From G963662265 sp963668545 (GTDB lineage Bacteria; Spirochaetota; Spirochaetia; CADAEX01), in assembly GCA_963668545.1 (NCBI GenBank), contig OY764868.1, forward strand, positions 1,798,001 through 1,862,000: a stretch of 64,000 nt of DNA, written 5' to 3'. Each line of letters begins with the position of its first letter. The stretch's first letter is position 1. A program made the position numbers and the translations under genes. A model generated the notes under the pieces. That model saw nothing but the letters and a program-made list of their open reading frames with translations, was not told the origin of the DNA and made no database searches. This document shows, in pieces, positions 55,217 to 63,101 of this stretch.

Positions 55217-55951
55217 TCAGAAAAGAGAAAACCTGTTCCTGATAAGAAGTATAACAGCAGATAACATCAATACAGAAAATACAATCCTTCTTATAAAGTT
55301 GTCATCAGCTCTCCTGTCTGCAAATCTGCTCAGAATAACACCTGAAGCTGCAGCAGGTATGAGAAAAATGAAATCAAAAAAGATTTCCTTATTAATAATT
55401 CCTTTCAGGATGTAACCGGTAATTCTCATAATGCTTTCCGCTGTAAAAACAAAACAGATGCTTCCCCTGAAATCTCTCCTGTCAAGACCTATCCTGCTGA
55501 GTGCTGCAGGAACCAGAACTCCTATCCCGTACAAACCTGTCAATATTCCTGAAACAAACCCGGTACCAAGTACAATCAGTTTTGTATATTCTGTTTCGCG
55601 GTATTTTTTCTTTTCCCTGAAAAAATCCAGTCCTACAGCAATAAGAACAACAGCAAGTATGCTTTTAAGTATTCTGTCATTGACAGAATCGAGCAGCAGA
55701 ATACCGGGTACTATTCCCCCCCCCACAGACACAAGAAGTGGTAATGCAAGGCTGAATCTTATATATTTCCATTCCCTTATCACAAGGAAAATATTTACAG
55801 GAAGACCCAGCAGTGTATCCAGAGGGGTAATAAATCGGTTCTGCCTTATGAATGAAAGTGATCCGTTCATTACCAGTGTATTTCCGAAACCTGCAATTCC
55901 CTTAAGAAAGAAAGCAGAAAAAACAGTCAGATTAATTATAATATGCTCAAC
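55217..55951 (-). CDS. TauE/SafE-family anion exporter
   Basis: A 244-residue membrane protein with about eight hydrophobic segments. The N-terminal KGIAGFGNTLVMNG and the internal GILTGLYGIGVLVPAALSR are the two half-repeats of the TauE/SafE family, which exports sulfite, sulfonates or organic anions. The start chosen is the ATG at 55951; an upstream TTG (55993) gives 14 more residues. A GATAAT-type palindrome lies about 130-150 bp upstream, which may imply metal-responsive control (inference). Confidence 0.83.
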   Translation of the reverse strand, partial: VEHIIINLTVFSAFFLKGIAGFGNTLVMNGSLSFIRQNRFITPLDTLLGLPVNIFLVIREWKYIRFSLALPLLVSVGGGIVPGILLLDSVNDRILKSILAVVLIAVGLDFFREKKKYRETEYTKLIVLGTGFVSGILTGLYGIGVLVPAALSRIGLDRRDFRGSICFVFTAESIMRITGYILKGIINKEIFFDFIFLIPAAASGVILSRFADRRADDNFIRRIVFSVLMLSAVILLIRNRFSLF

Positions 55952-56016
55952 CATCGATTCTTTGATAAAACCCCTTTCTACAGCATTACCCAATCTAACT
56001 AAAAGTTATTTATATA

Positions 56017-56045
56017 TTGACATCTATTACTTTTAGTAGTATTAT
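56017..56045 (+). promoter_or_regulatory. Consensus promoter of the candidate small RNA
   Basis: TTGACA (56017-56022), exact 17-bp spacer, TATTAT (56040-56045), reading plus-strand into a gap between two minus-strand genes. The -10 overlaps an opposite-strand TATAAT (56046-56041) that may serve the TauE-like gene. Confidence 0.65.
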
Positions 56046-56080
56046 ATTCTTAAATTAATTTCCACTACTTTCCGTTTTCC

Positions 56081-56102
56081 AATGATAATTATTATTATCA
56101 TT
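56081..56102. promoter_or_regulatory. Fur-box-like palindrome
   Basis: AATGATAAT (56081-56089) and ATTATCATT (56094-56102) form a perfect palindrome around TATT. It is built of GATAAT hexamers like Fur/metalloregulator sites, although the 4-bp centre differs from the classical 7-1-7 layout. It could control the TauE-like gene or act within the small RNA. Confidence 0.45.
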
Positions 56103-56105
56103 CCT

Positions 56106-56139
56106 GCTATAAGGACTCACCATTCTTATAGCTTTTTTT
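56106..56139 (+). terminator. Plus-strand intrinsic terminator of the candidate small RNA
   Basis: GCTATAAG (56106-56113) pairs with CTTATAGC (56124-56131) and is followed by eight T. No upstream A run, so it acts only on plus-strand transcripts. Confidence 0.75.
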
Positions 56140-56155
56140 TAATCTGAATTTCAGA

Positions 56156-56668
56156 CTATTTTAATATAATACCAAAATGAGCAAGCAGGTTTACAGCTTC
56201 AGGCAGGCTGAAAACAGCTTTTTTAATTTTATTGCTGTTTGGATTTATATTGTAATTTACAGCCTGTTCAAATACTGCACCTGTCAGATCTGTATTGTGG
56301 AACAGCGTATCATTCAGGTCGCAAAACCTGAAATCAGCGTTTTTGAGCTCTGTATTGACAAAATCGCAGTCATTGATAACGCATCTGCTGAATACAGCAC
56401 TGTTCAGTTTCAGATCTGTAAAATTTGATGATTTTATGTCGCATGAATAAAAACTTATATCAACAACAAGTCTGTTGAGATCTGTAAAACTTATTCCAGA
56501 TATTTTGCAGTTACTGAAAACTACACCGTGCATTCTTGCATTCTGAAGATTATTCGCAGACAATCTGCATTCCTCGAAAATACAGTCGGAAAACACTTTC
56601 CCGGCAAAACTCAGAGATGTCAGATCCATGTTTTTAAATCTGTGTTTATAGTATTCATCTTTCAGCAT
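56156..56668 (-). CDS. Pentapeptide-repeat protein
   Basis: A 170-residue protein made almost entirely of A(D/N)LXX-type repeats (FAGKVFSDCIFEECRLSANN, LKNADFRFCDLNDTLF), predicting a right-handed quadrilateral beta-helix. The C-terminus KIKKAVFSLPEAVNLLAHFG recalls the closing segment of Qnr/McbG-like DNA mimics, but resistance or DNA-mimic function is not established. A TTG 24 bases upstream is an alternative start to the ATG at 56668. It is cysteine-rich for the family. Confidence 0.82.
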   Translation of the reverse strand: MLKDEYYKHRFKNMDLTSLSFAGKVFSDCIFEECRLSANNLQNARMHGVVFSNCKISGISFTDLNRLVVDISFYSCDIKSSNFTDLKLNSAVFSRCVINDCDFVNTELKNADFRFCDLNDTLFHNTDLTGAVFEQAVNYNINPNSNKIKKAVFSLPEAVNLLAHFGIILK

Positions 56669-56756
56669 GATTACATTAAAACACTTTTTCAAAGCTTGTT
56701 TAAGTATGTCTTTAAATTATTCTTTTTTTAAAACGGGTAATTACAAAATAATGTTA

Positions 56757-57083
56757 TCAGAATTTTCTATTGCTGAGTATCCTGGTACATTTTTTCAGTT
56801 CAATAAGGCATTCCTTTATATAATACCTTATTCCAGCTTTAGCATCACTTTTTTCATTCTTTATATTATAGTCACAACAGCTGTCATCTTTTTCTTCAGT
56901 TATTGCTTTGAATGCCTTTTTATCAATTTTGCCGCCGTTCAACAGCTTGTGAAGATATATTTCTGTATTGTCAGGATCATTATAAACTTCTTTATAGTAT
57001 CTGTTTACCAGATCTATCCATTTATCATGCTGTTTATCTGAAAAGCATACTTTTATAAAAGAATTATTTTTTCTTTTATCCAT
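56757..57083 (-). CDS. Small hypothetical protein
   Basis: A 108-residue charged protein without signal peptide or membrane segment. ATG 57083 follows GAGGAGAGGATA, a strong ribosome site, rejecting a start 21 bases upstream. The CCDYNIKNEK segment contains adjacent Cys; mostly helical by composition. No family recognised. It precedes the pentapeptide-repeat gene in the same orientation (88-base gap). Confidence 0.6.
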   Translation of the reverse strand: MDKRKNNSFIKVCFSDKQHDKWIDLVNRYYKEVYNDPDNTEIYLHKLLNGGKIDKKAFKAITEEKDDSCCDYNIKNEKSDAKAGIRYYIKECLIELKKCTRILSNRKF

Positions 57084-57251
57084 TATCCTCTCCTCAATAA
57101 TCAATAAACAGTTATGCAGATTTTTTTTAACTTTCCATAATTAATTATATTACAGTTTTTATTTTTCTGAAAATATTTTAACTGACTTGAATAAAAGTTT
57201 TTATCAGGTTCGAATGACTTTACTGTTTAATATCGCTAAAAAGATACCCTG

Positions 57252-57296
57252 AAAAAGAAAAAAGCCTAAATCCTTGCTTTACAAGTATTTAGGCTT

Positions 57297-57297
<1 letters not shown>
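57252..57297 (-). terminator. Terminator of tRNA-Val copy 1
   Basis: ATTTAGGCTTT (57287-57297) pairs with AAAGCCTAAAT (57261-57271); an A-rich run at 57252-57262 gives the U tail on the minus strand. Confidence 0.8.
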
Positions 57298-57369
<72 letters not shown>

Positions 57370-57380
57370 TTACGGTTTGT

Positions 57381-57409
57381 AATTTAACAGATTGCTTATT
57401 TTATGTCAA
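57381..57409 (-). promoter_or_regulatory. Promoter of tRNA-Val copy 1
   Basis: Minus strand TTGACA (57409-57404), 17-bp spacer, TAAATT (57386-57381). The block matches the promoter of copy 2 with a few spacer differences. Confidence 0.8.
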
Positions 57410-57509
57410 CAATGTTCAATATTTTTATTTTTAATAATCATGTATATTTTCGCCACCTTAAAAACACCTGTATCTGACAGAGATATGGTCTATCAGGCTA
57501 TAAAAGCAT

Positions 57510-57803
57510 AAATTCAAATATGGAAAACCTTAAAAAGTTTATCCTGGCTTAGTTAAGCAGGATTTTAAAGTTACAGAACCTAATAAAATATTGATAACAG
57601 ATATTACTTACAGATCAGGGATTTCAGTTACCAGATGCTGAATGGAACTGTTTTTGCAGAGATCATAATTTTGAACCGGGAATTTCCCGTAGAGGTAATT
57701 TTTTTGATAATGCAGCAGCAGAATCAGGGGAACGACAGCGGAACAATTAATTCAGCAGTTTATACACTGGAATGACTGGTTGGCAAAAACAAAAAAATCA
57801 TAA
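57510..57803 (+). pseudogene. IS3-family transposase (OrfB) remnant with internal deletion
   Basis: Reading frames on the plus strand match an IS3-type DDE integrase core: YPGLVKQDFKVTEPNKILIT followed by DITY (first catalytic Asp). A jump then leads to DQGFQLPDAEW (second Asp region) and GISRRGNFFDNAAAES (third acidic residue). At least one stop and two frameshifts are present, and the stretch between the first two catalytic blocks is missing. It ends near a TAA at 57801 in another frame (HWNDWLAKTKKS). Confidence 0.75.
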
Positions 57804-57837
57804 TAATAAGAACAGCCCCACCTCCTGCCATAATATT

Positions 57838-59760
57838 TCAGGAATCTATTTTCAGAACCCTATGGATGGTATAAGCCAGGTCAGCATAGATTAAGGGCTT
57901 CATGAGCACGGCGCTGATCCCGAGAGCTTCTATTGTATGAGTGTTAATCCGTTCGCTGAACCCGCTACAGAGTATTATCGGAATATCGGATCGTATTACC
58001 CTTATTTGTCGAGCCATTTGATCACCCGTCATCTCCGGCATGATCATATCGCTGATGATCAGGTCGTATTTATTGGGATCGGACCTGAAGGCTTCAAACG
58101 CATCTATGGAACTTGCCCTGGTTTCTACCTGGTAGCCCAGACGCTCCAGTAAATCATGGCCAATCTCGAGCAGTGATTTTTCATCATCAACAAAAAGGAT
58201 GCGTCCATTGCCGGTGGGGAGCTGTTCAGTTCCCGCGAAAGTTGTTCCGACTGCAGCATCAGCTGTGGGAAGGAATACATTGAAAGTCGTGCCGATTCCC
58301 ACCTCGCTATATACTTTTATATTACCTCCGTGGTCCTTGATAATACCGTGTATGGTAGAGAGTCCCAGGCCAGTGCCCTCTCCGGTGGGTTTTGTGGTAA
58401 AATAGGGGTCGAAAATTCGCTCGACCATTTCCTTTGGAATGCCACAACCTTTATCAGCAACTGTAAGCTTGATGTACTGCCCCGGATTCATTTCAGGGAA
58501 GCTCTTTACATCAGGTTCTTGAATAGTAACTGACGTCAGATCCACATTCAGGGTACCGCCGGCTGATTTCATTGCGTAGTAAGCATTGGTACACAGATTC
58601 ATGACGATCTGGTGGATCTGAATTTCATTTGTGAATACCGGAAAAAGATTGCCTGAAATGTTTGCGAGGATTTCAATGTTCGGGGGTAAGGATACTTTTA
58701 TGAGTTTTAAAGCATCCTCGATAACCCGGCTGACATCCATCAGTTTTTTTTCCGAGCGGTCCTGACGGCTGAACAAAAGAATTTGCTGAACCAGTTCCTT
58801 TGCCCGGTGACCTGCCTTGATTATCTGGTTGACATTATTCCTGAGTTTGGAATCTGCCGGGCAATCGAGTTGTGAGAGCTCTGCATAACCTAAAATAGCT
58901 CCCAGAATATTGTTAAAATCGTGGGCAATCCCGCCTGCCAGTGTTCCCAATGATTCCATTTTCTGGGCTTGATTCATTTGGGCTTCCATCTTGTTACGTT
59001 TCTTTTCGGCCTCTTTTCGCTCGGAAATGTCCTTAACAAAAGAGACGCTGTAGGGTATATTATCGAACATTAAACGGATTCCGGTTATTTCGACTGGAAT
59101 ATCAGTGCCGTCCTTTCGGCGGTGGACAGTCTCGAAAGTGTCTATGTCCGGGTTATGTTTCTGGCGTTGCCATATTTGATCGATTTCCTGTGGAGAATGC
59201 CCCCGGTCAAAATCAAAGACATTCATCCGGCAAAGCTCTTCCCTGGTGTACCCAAGGTATTGGCATGCATGATCGTTGACGTTTGTGATATCGCCGCCGT
59301 CCCTTATCAGAAAAATACCCAGTGGTGCCTTGTCGAAAATAAACTGAGTAATGCGGGATGATTCAAAAACACGCTTTCGTTCCGTGATATCACTGAAAAA
59401 TGCCATGGAATAGCGATTGTCATTGAATTCAATCAGGGTCACTGTCACTTCAACCGGAAAAATCGTGCCATCCTTCCGAAGATGCCTGCTCTCAAAAACG
59501 GCAGAGCCGTCACTGCATAACGTTTCCCACACTTTTGGCCACCTGACTCTATCCATGAAGGGATCAATGTCAAAAACCGACATTATCAAAAGCTCTTCCT
59601 GTGAATATCCGAGGAATTTACAAGCGCTGCTGTTGGCGTATAAGATATATCCTTCCTGATCAAGCCTGAGGGCACAGAAAGATGTTTGATCGATGCAAAA
59701 CCTGGCAAGCCTGCATTCCAGGTTTTCGTCGGTGGGTAAACGATCTTGTTCTTTTCCCAT
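57838..59760 (-). CDS. Hybrid sensor histidine kinase/response regulator, foreign composition
   Basis: A 640-residue soluble kinase: PAS (about 30-135), PAS (about 140-265), HisKA with the phospho-acceptor His in GGIAHDFNNILG, HATPase with NLCTNAYYAM (N box), DKGCGIP (G1) and TGEGTGLGLSTIHGI (G2), then a C-terminal receiver domain (about 520-640; acceptor Asp in LIISDMIMPEMTG). It has no membrane segment, so it senses in the cytosol. The start is ATG 59760, six bases after GGAGG. GC content and codon choice differ visibly from all neighbours, and the architecture is common in Desulfobacterota; it probably arrived by transfer. No partner regulator is adjacent. Confidence 0.9.
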   Translation of the reverse strand: MGKEQDRLPTDENLECRLARFCIDQTSFCALRLDQEGYILYANSSACKFLGYSQEELLIMSVFDIDPFMDRVRWPKVWETLCSDGSAVFESRHLRKDGTIFPVEVTVTLIEFNDNRYSMAFFSDITERKRVFESSRITQFIFDKAPLGIFLIRDGGDITNVNDHACQYLGYTREELCRMNVFDFDRGHSPQEIDQIWQRQKHNPDIDTFETVHRRKDGTDIPVEITGIRLMFDNIPYSVSFVKDISERKEAEKKRNKMEAQMNQAQKMESLGTLAGGIAHDFNNILGAILGYAELSQLDCPADSKLRNNVNQIIKAGHRAKELVQQILLFSRQDRSEKKLMDVSRVIEDALKLIKVSLPPNIEILANISGNLFPVFTNEIQIHQIVMNLCTNAYYAMKSAGGTLNVDLTSVTIQEPDVKSFPEMNPGQYIKLTVADKGCGIPKEMVERIFDPYFTTKPTGEGTGLGLSTIHGIIKDHGGNIKVYSEVGIGTTFNVFLPTADAAVGTTFAGTEQLPTGNGRILFVDDEKSLLEIGHDLLERLGYQVETRASSIDAFEAFRSDPNKYDLIISDMIMPEMTGDQMARQIRVIRSDIPIILCSGFSERINTHTIEALGISAVLMKPLIYADLAYTIHRVLKIDS

Positions 59761-59850
59761 TTTGTCCTCCGCCATTTGCAAATCCGGATATAGTCTATTA
59801 TAGTGTTTTGATCATTTAAAAACCAGCATTCTGTTCTATTTAGAAATTCA

Positions 59851-59990
59851 TTAAAGCAGTATTGGTATAACTCTTCCACCAGGTAGAGATATATAAACTT
59901 CTATTGAAGCAGTTTCTCTTGTAAACTCATCAATGATATTTAATATTCTGAAAGCCGATTGACTTTTTTTTCCTTGAGCACAGTAGTTTT
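59851..59990 (-). pseudogene. Second DDE-transposase fragment
   Basis: Minus-strand frame with FRILNIIDEFTRETASIEVY, the hallmark strand around the first catalytic Asp region of IS3-type transposases, ending at a TAA at 59851. It is short and joined directly to the recombinase remnant, so it is a truncated insertion. Confidence 0.6.
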
Positions 59991-60014
59991 TTACCGGATC
60001 ATTTAATGCCAGAA

Positions 60015-60496
60015 TATCGATAGCCTGATCTGCAAGTAATGATGGCTATTTATCCGGATCTGAAAACAGGTTTCAAATCTCGTCTGAAGTAAAAAATCCC
60101 CTTTCTTTTGTGCTGTATTTAATTTAACTGTTATGTGTTGCTGGATTTATTGTAATATCACCTTTTTAATATGCTTCTGAAAAGATATAAGATACAGCCT
60201 TTATTACTTTATTTATAATAATATTTTTTTAGGCTTTTTTCTTAATTAGAATATCGAGTAAATCAATAATATCCTCTCCTGGGGTTTGTTTCATAAACCA
60301 GTTATTGCGCTGAAGATGTCTTGAAATTGATTGTGGAACATTTTGTTAGGGAATTAACAAATTCAATGATAAAATCATTTGCTTTTCCTTTTTATGGGGT
60401 TCCGCATGATTTCTTTCTTCTTTTACCAGTAGCGGGATCAGCATAATAAAAGAATAATTTGGAAGAGCTTTCTCGAAAGATTGGTCTGGGATACAT
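60015..60496 (-). pseudogene. Decayed tyrosine recombinase (integrase)
   Basis: From an ATG at 60496 with an AAGGA site, the frame reads MYPRPIFRESSSKLFFYYAD and TGKRRKKSCGTP before a stop, as in phage-type integrase arm-binding domains. Later frames give NKVIKAVSYIFSEAY, INPATHNS and KERGFFTSDEI, NLFSDPDK, typical of the core-binding to catalytic transition, interrupted by four or more stops. The catalytic R-H-R-Y domain is missing. It lies next to the 3' end of tRNA-Val copy 2, where integrases normally sit. Confidence 0.65.
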
Positions 60497-60525
60497 TAGA
60501 AATTCCTTGATACCAATTTGATACC

Positions 60526-60544
60526 AGTCCGACTCCCCCGACCA
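60526..60544 (+). other. tRNA 3'-end-like sequence, possible relic att site
   Basis: AGTCCGACTCCCCCGACCA reads like the end of a T-loop, 3' T-stem (CCGAC), acceptor strand (TCCCCCG), discriminator A and CCA of a tRNA-Pro-type gene. No 5' part of a tRNA is present. It abuts the integrase remnant and two direct repeats TGATACCA (60508-60515 and 60519-60526). Confidence 0.35.
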
Positions 60545-60552
60545 CTATATAT

Positions 60553-60580
60553 AAAAAAAGTCATTGCATTGCAATGACTT
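60553..60580 (-). terminator. Terminator of tRNA-Val copy 2
   Basis: GCAATGACTT (60571-60580) pairs with AAGTCATTGC (60558-60567), and an A run at 60553-60559 gives the U tail on the minus strand. It is unrelated to the terminator of copy 1. Confidence 0.85.
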
Positions 60581-60584
60581 ACTT

Positions 60585-60657
<73 letters not shown>

Positions 60658-60668
60658 TTATGATCAGT

Positions 60669-60697
60669 AATTTATCAGATAGCTCTTTTTATGTCAA
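60669..60697 (-). promoter_or_regulatory. Promoter of tRNA-Val copy 2
   Basis: Minus strand TTGACA (60697-60692), 17-bp spacer, TAAATT (60674-60669), the same boxes as copy 1. Confidence 0.8.
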
Positions 60698-60736
60698 CAG
60701 GATTTAATAATCTTATCAGCTGTACATGCATATTTT

Positions 60737-61531
60737 TCAGCCTTTAATTTCAGTTATTCTTTTCTCGACGTCATCCAGTTTTTTTCTGAGTGTTGATATT
60801 GTTTTTTCAATTTTCATCTTTTCCGCTTCAAGTTTTTTCACAGGATCTGTCTCTGTTTCAGTTTCATTTCCCTGTTTAACTGCCCTGACAAGATCAGGAC
60901 TTTCATGCTTGAGGAATTCCTTTTCCACATATGTCCTTTTATCATGATTGGCAACAGAAGCAACTGTCTTCATGTTTTCATAACCTATTTCAGGACTTAT
61001 ATCATAGGAATTGAATTTAATAACAGTTCTGGCAACACTTCTGTGTATATTAAGCTCCCTGTCTGCATAATCATCAAAACTCAGGTGCTTCTTAATGCAG
61101 AGTTCTCTTGCCCTGAACAGCAGAGAGCCCAGTTTTTTCATAAGCTCTCCGTTTTTCTTTATATAGTTTTCCCTGATATCTGAAGTCAGTTTTACAAACT
61201 CATCATCAGTTTTAAAGGGATTACTGTAAATATTCTTTTTTTCAGCCTTCTTCAGAAGGTCATGAAAAACTGCCCAGAACTGTGAAGTATGACAACGCCC
61301 TGATACAGGTATGCCGGATAAACAGCAGTGGACATGATGTGCAAATTCATGTATTGCTGTATACATTAGATCATGATCACCAGTCATATTGTGATTATGA
61401 ATAATTATTTCCCTTGTTTCAGGCTTGTAAAGTCCGTCAACCTTTGTACTTTTTTTCCCTGAAAAAATAATGCTGAAGTCCGGGACTTCAGCTAGTTTTT
61501 TGAGTTTGCTTTTAACCTGGTCCTGATTCAT
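60737..61531 (-). CDS. HExxH zinc-metalloprotease-like protein
   Basis: A 264-residue cytoplasmic protein. The zinc motif is AIHEFAHHVH (about 60-69) with a third-ligand candidate in HTSQFWAVFHDL, the H-x(n)-FW arrangement seen in SprT/WSS1-type proteases. The C-terminal 60 residues are a coiled coil (PVKKLEAEKMKIEKTISTLR). There is no signal peptide. SprT-like enzymes cut protein-DNA adducts, but that role is not shown here. It follows the LPP20-like lipoprotein gene by 15 bases. Confidence 0.72.
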   Translation of the reverse strand: MNQDQVKSKLKKLAEVPDFSIIFSGKKSTKVDGLYKPETREIIIHNHNMTGDHDLMYTAIHEFAHHVHCCLSGIPVSGRCHTSQFWAVFHDLLKKAEKKNIYSNPFKTDDEFVKLTSDIRENYIKKNGELMKKLGSLLFRARELCIKKHLSFDDYADRELNIHRSVARTVIKFNSYDISPEIGYENMKTVASVANHDKRTYVEKEFLKHESPDLVRAVKQGNETETETDPVKKLEAEKMKIEKTISTLRKKLDDVEKRITEIKG

Positions 61532-61546
61532 GTAAATTTTTACCGG

Positions 61547-62935
61547 CTATTCTGTAGACTCCTCAGCTGCCTTGTATATTGCATCCTTTATCTGGCTGAT
61601 AAATTCCTGATCTGCATTTATATCACGGAAAAGCTTTATAACTGCCCTTTCCTGCGCCTGGTCCCAGTCCAGTCCCCCCTCTTTATATTCTTTGCTTTCA
61701 TAAGAATATATATTGCTTCCGTCTTTTAATAAAGATATTGCAGCTTTAGCTTTGGTTAAAAATACACCATAACTGTTTTCAGGCAGGTTTCTGAAATACA
61801 TTGAAAAAACAATTGCAAACCTTTCCTTGCCCCCGCCGTCAGAAAGCTTCACAGCGAATTCATCCCTTGAAAAGAGAGTTTTAACAGAATCCTTCAGGCT
61901 CTCAATCCTGTACTCGCCGTTTACCTGAAGTTTCAGAAGAACACTTATATGGTTCATCTGTATTTTCAGCTGTTTTTCCGGGGCGACAATACTGCTTTTC
62001 ATCATATCAGGGGTAAGTCCGAATTCATCAAGAGAAACAGAGGCAACAACATCATTTTTACCGGTAGGAAGAGATTCAAACTTTATCTTGCCGCTGTAAA
62101 TTCCGTCCTGATCTGTTATTATTTCCGCACATTTTGACATATCAGTTTTATTGTAAAATCCGATTTTTATCTGTCCTGTTTTTTCACCGCTTTTATTTTT
62201 AATTTTCAGCTGAATATTTTCATACCTTCCCGGTTCTGTTGTTATTTCGGAAGGATTAATTTCAATTTCCAGATCTTTTGTCACGCGCCCCATATTCATT
62301 TCAATGAGATCAATAAGAAGACCTGATTCTCCCCTGAAAGAGCTGTTTATTGTTCCCTCATATGGTGATTCAGCAACAATATTCCAGCTTTTTGACAATG
62401 AAGAGATCTTGTCAACTGATGTCGACCCGGCGTTATCATATACAGGATTAATAAGACTTTTCACCCTGTCGTCAATAGCTATTTTTTCCATAGCCTGAAT
62501 AGCAGCCCATTTAGCCTTGGAAAGCCTGTAATAAAACCAGTATCCGGATTTTTCGGAATAATATGAATCAGAGACTTCCACATCCTTGAAGTGATTGTTA
62601 ACAGCCTGGTTAATCTGCACCTCTGCAGACTGAAATGCATTTCCATCCGAATCCTCTTTTACTACAAAGGACTGCTCACTTGAAATCTGAACTGAAATTG
62701 CCGAAGCAAGGTCTGTAAGGGCCTTTGCCTTGGCTGCTTCCATGTCTTCTGATTTATTTCCTGTATTTGATGATCCGATCCCGATATAATATCCGCTGTC
62801 TACAGGGTAACTGTCGATCCACTCCGGTCTGACTTCTTCAGGAGCAGAAGCTTTATTTGCTGTGCCGCATCCTGCAGTCAGCATTGCTGATAATGTGATT
62901 ATCATGATCAGAACAGTTTTTCTTGAAAGTGACAT
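61547..62935 (-). CDS. LPP20-family lipoprotein
   Basis: A 462-residue lipoprotein. The signal peptide ends in LTAGC. Residues about 35-150 form the LPP20/FlgT-N-like domain (RPEWIDSYPV...GYYIGIGSSN, AAKAKALTDLASAISVQISS), followed by a beta-rich region and a C-terminal segment with SKEYKEGGLDWDQAQERAVIKLF-type sequence. Start ATG 62935 after CAGGAG, rejecting a 19-codon Asn/Lys-rich extension. Likely in the periplasm or inner face of the outer membrane. Confidence 0.78.
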   Translation of the reverse strand: MSLSRKTVLIMIITLSAMLTAGCGTANKASAPEEVRPEWIDSYPVDSGYYIGIGSSNTGNKSEDMEAAKAKALTDLASAISVQISSEQSFVVKEDSDGNAFQSAEVQINQAVNNHFKDVEVSDSYYSEKSGYWFYYRLSKAKWAAIQAMEKIAIDDRVKSLINPVYDNAGSTSVDKISSLSKSWNIVAESPYEGTINSSFRGESGLLIDLIEMNMGRVTKDLEIEINPSEITTEPGRYENIQLKIKNKSGEKTGQIKIGFYNKTDMSKCAEIITDQDGIYSGKIKFESLPTGKNDVVASVSLDEFGLTPDMMKSSIVAPEKQLKIQMNHISVLLKLQVNGEYRIESLKDSVKTLFSRDEFAVKLSDGGGKERFAIVFSMYFRNLPENSYGVFLTKAKAAISLLKDGSNIYSYESKEYKEGGLDWDQAQERAVIKLFRDINADQEFISQIKDAIYKAAEESTE

Positions 62936-63101
62936 TTTTTTCTCCTGTTTTGCATTATTTTTAATATTTTTATTGTTTTTTTCCAAAATCATAACCTATG
63001 ACATCTGTTCGTTATTTTCCTGTTACAGAGTAACATGAATTCCTCTGATTGAATAATATATGATTAATCATACCCCATGTTTTTCATTATTAAAAACATT
63101 T

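Larger units (their letters stand above)
56052..56139 (+). ncRNA. Candidate small RNA (promoter-to-terminator unit, about 88 nt)
   Basis: A predicted transcript from the promoter at 56017-56045 to an intrinsic terminator at 56106-56139. Both neighbours are on the other strand, so the unit is free-standing. It contains a GATAAT-type palindrome and a 21-codon open frame beginning ATG at 56082 with six consecutive Ile codons, which has no ribosome site and may be chance. No known sRNA family is recognised. Confidence 0.5.
57370..60584. mobile_element. Decayed foreign segment between two tRNA-Val genes
   Basis: A 3.2-kb segment bracketed by identical tRNA-Val genes. It contains a GC-richer histidine kinase gene, two DDE-transposase remnants and a tyrosine-recombinase remnant whose start lies 90 bases from the 3' end of tRNA copy 2. 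This is the usual signature of an island integrated at a tRNA gene that has since lost mobility. Confidence 0.7.

Noticed and set aside
55431..56036. 201-codon plus-strand frame opposite the TauE-like gene
   Set aside because: It is the antisense of conserved TauE/SafE segments, low in complexity and without a ribosome site.
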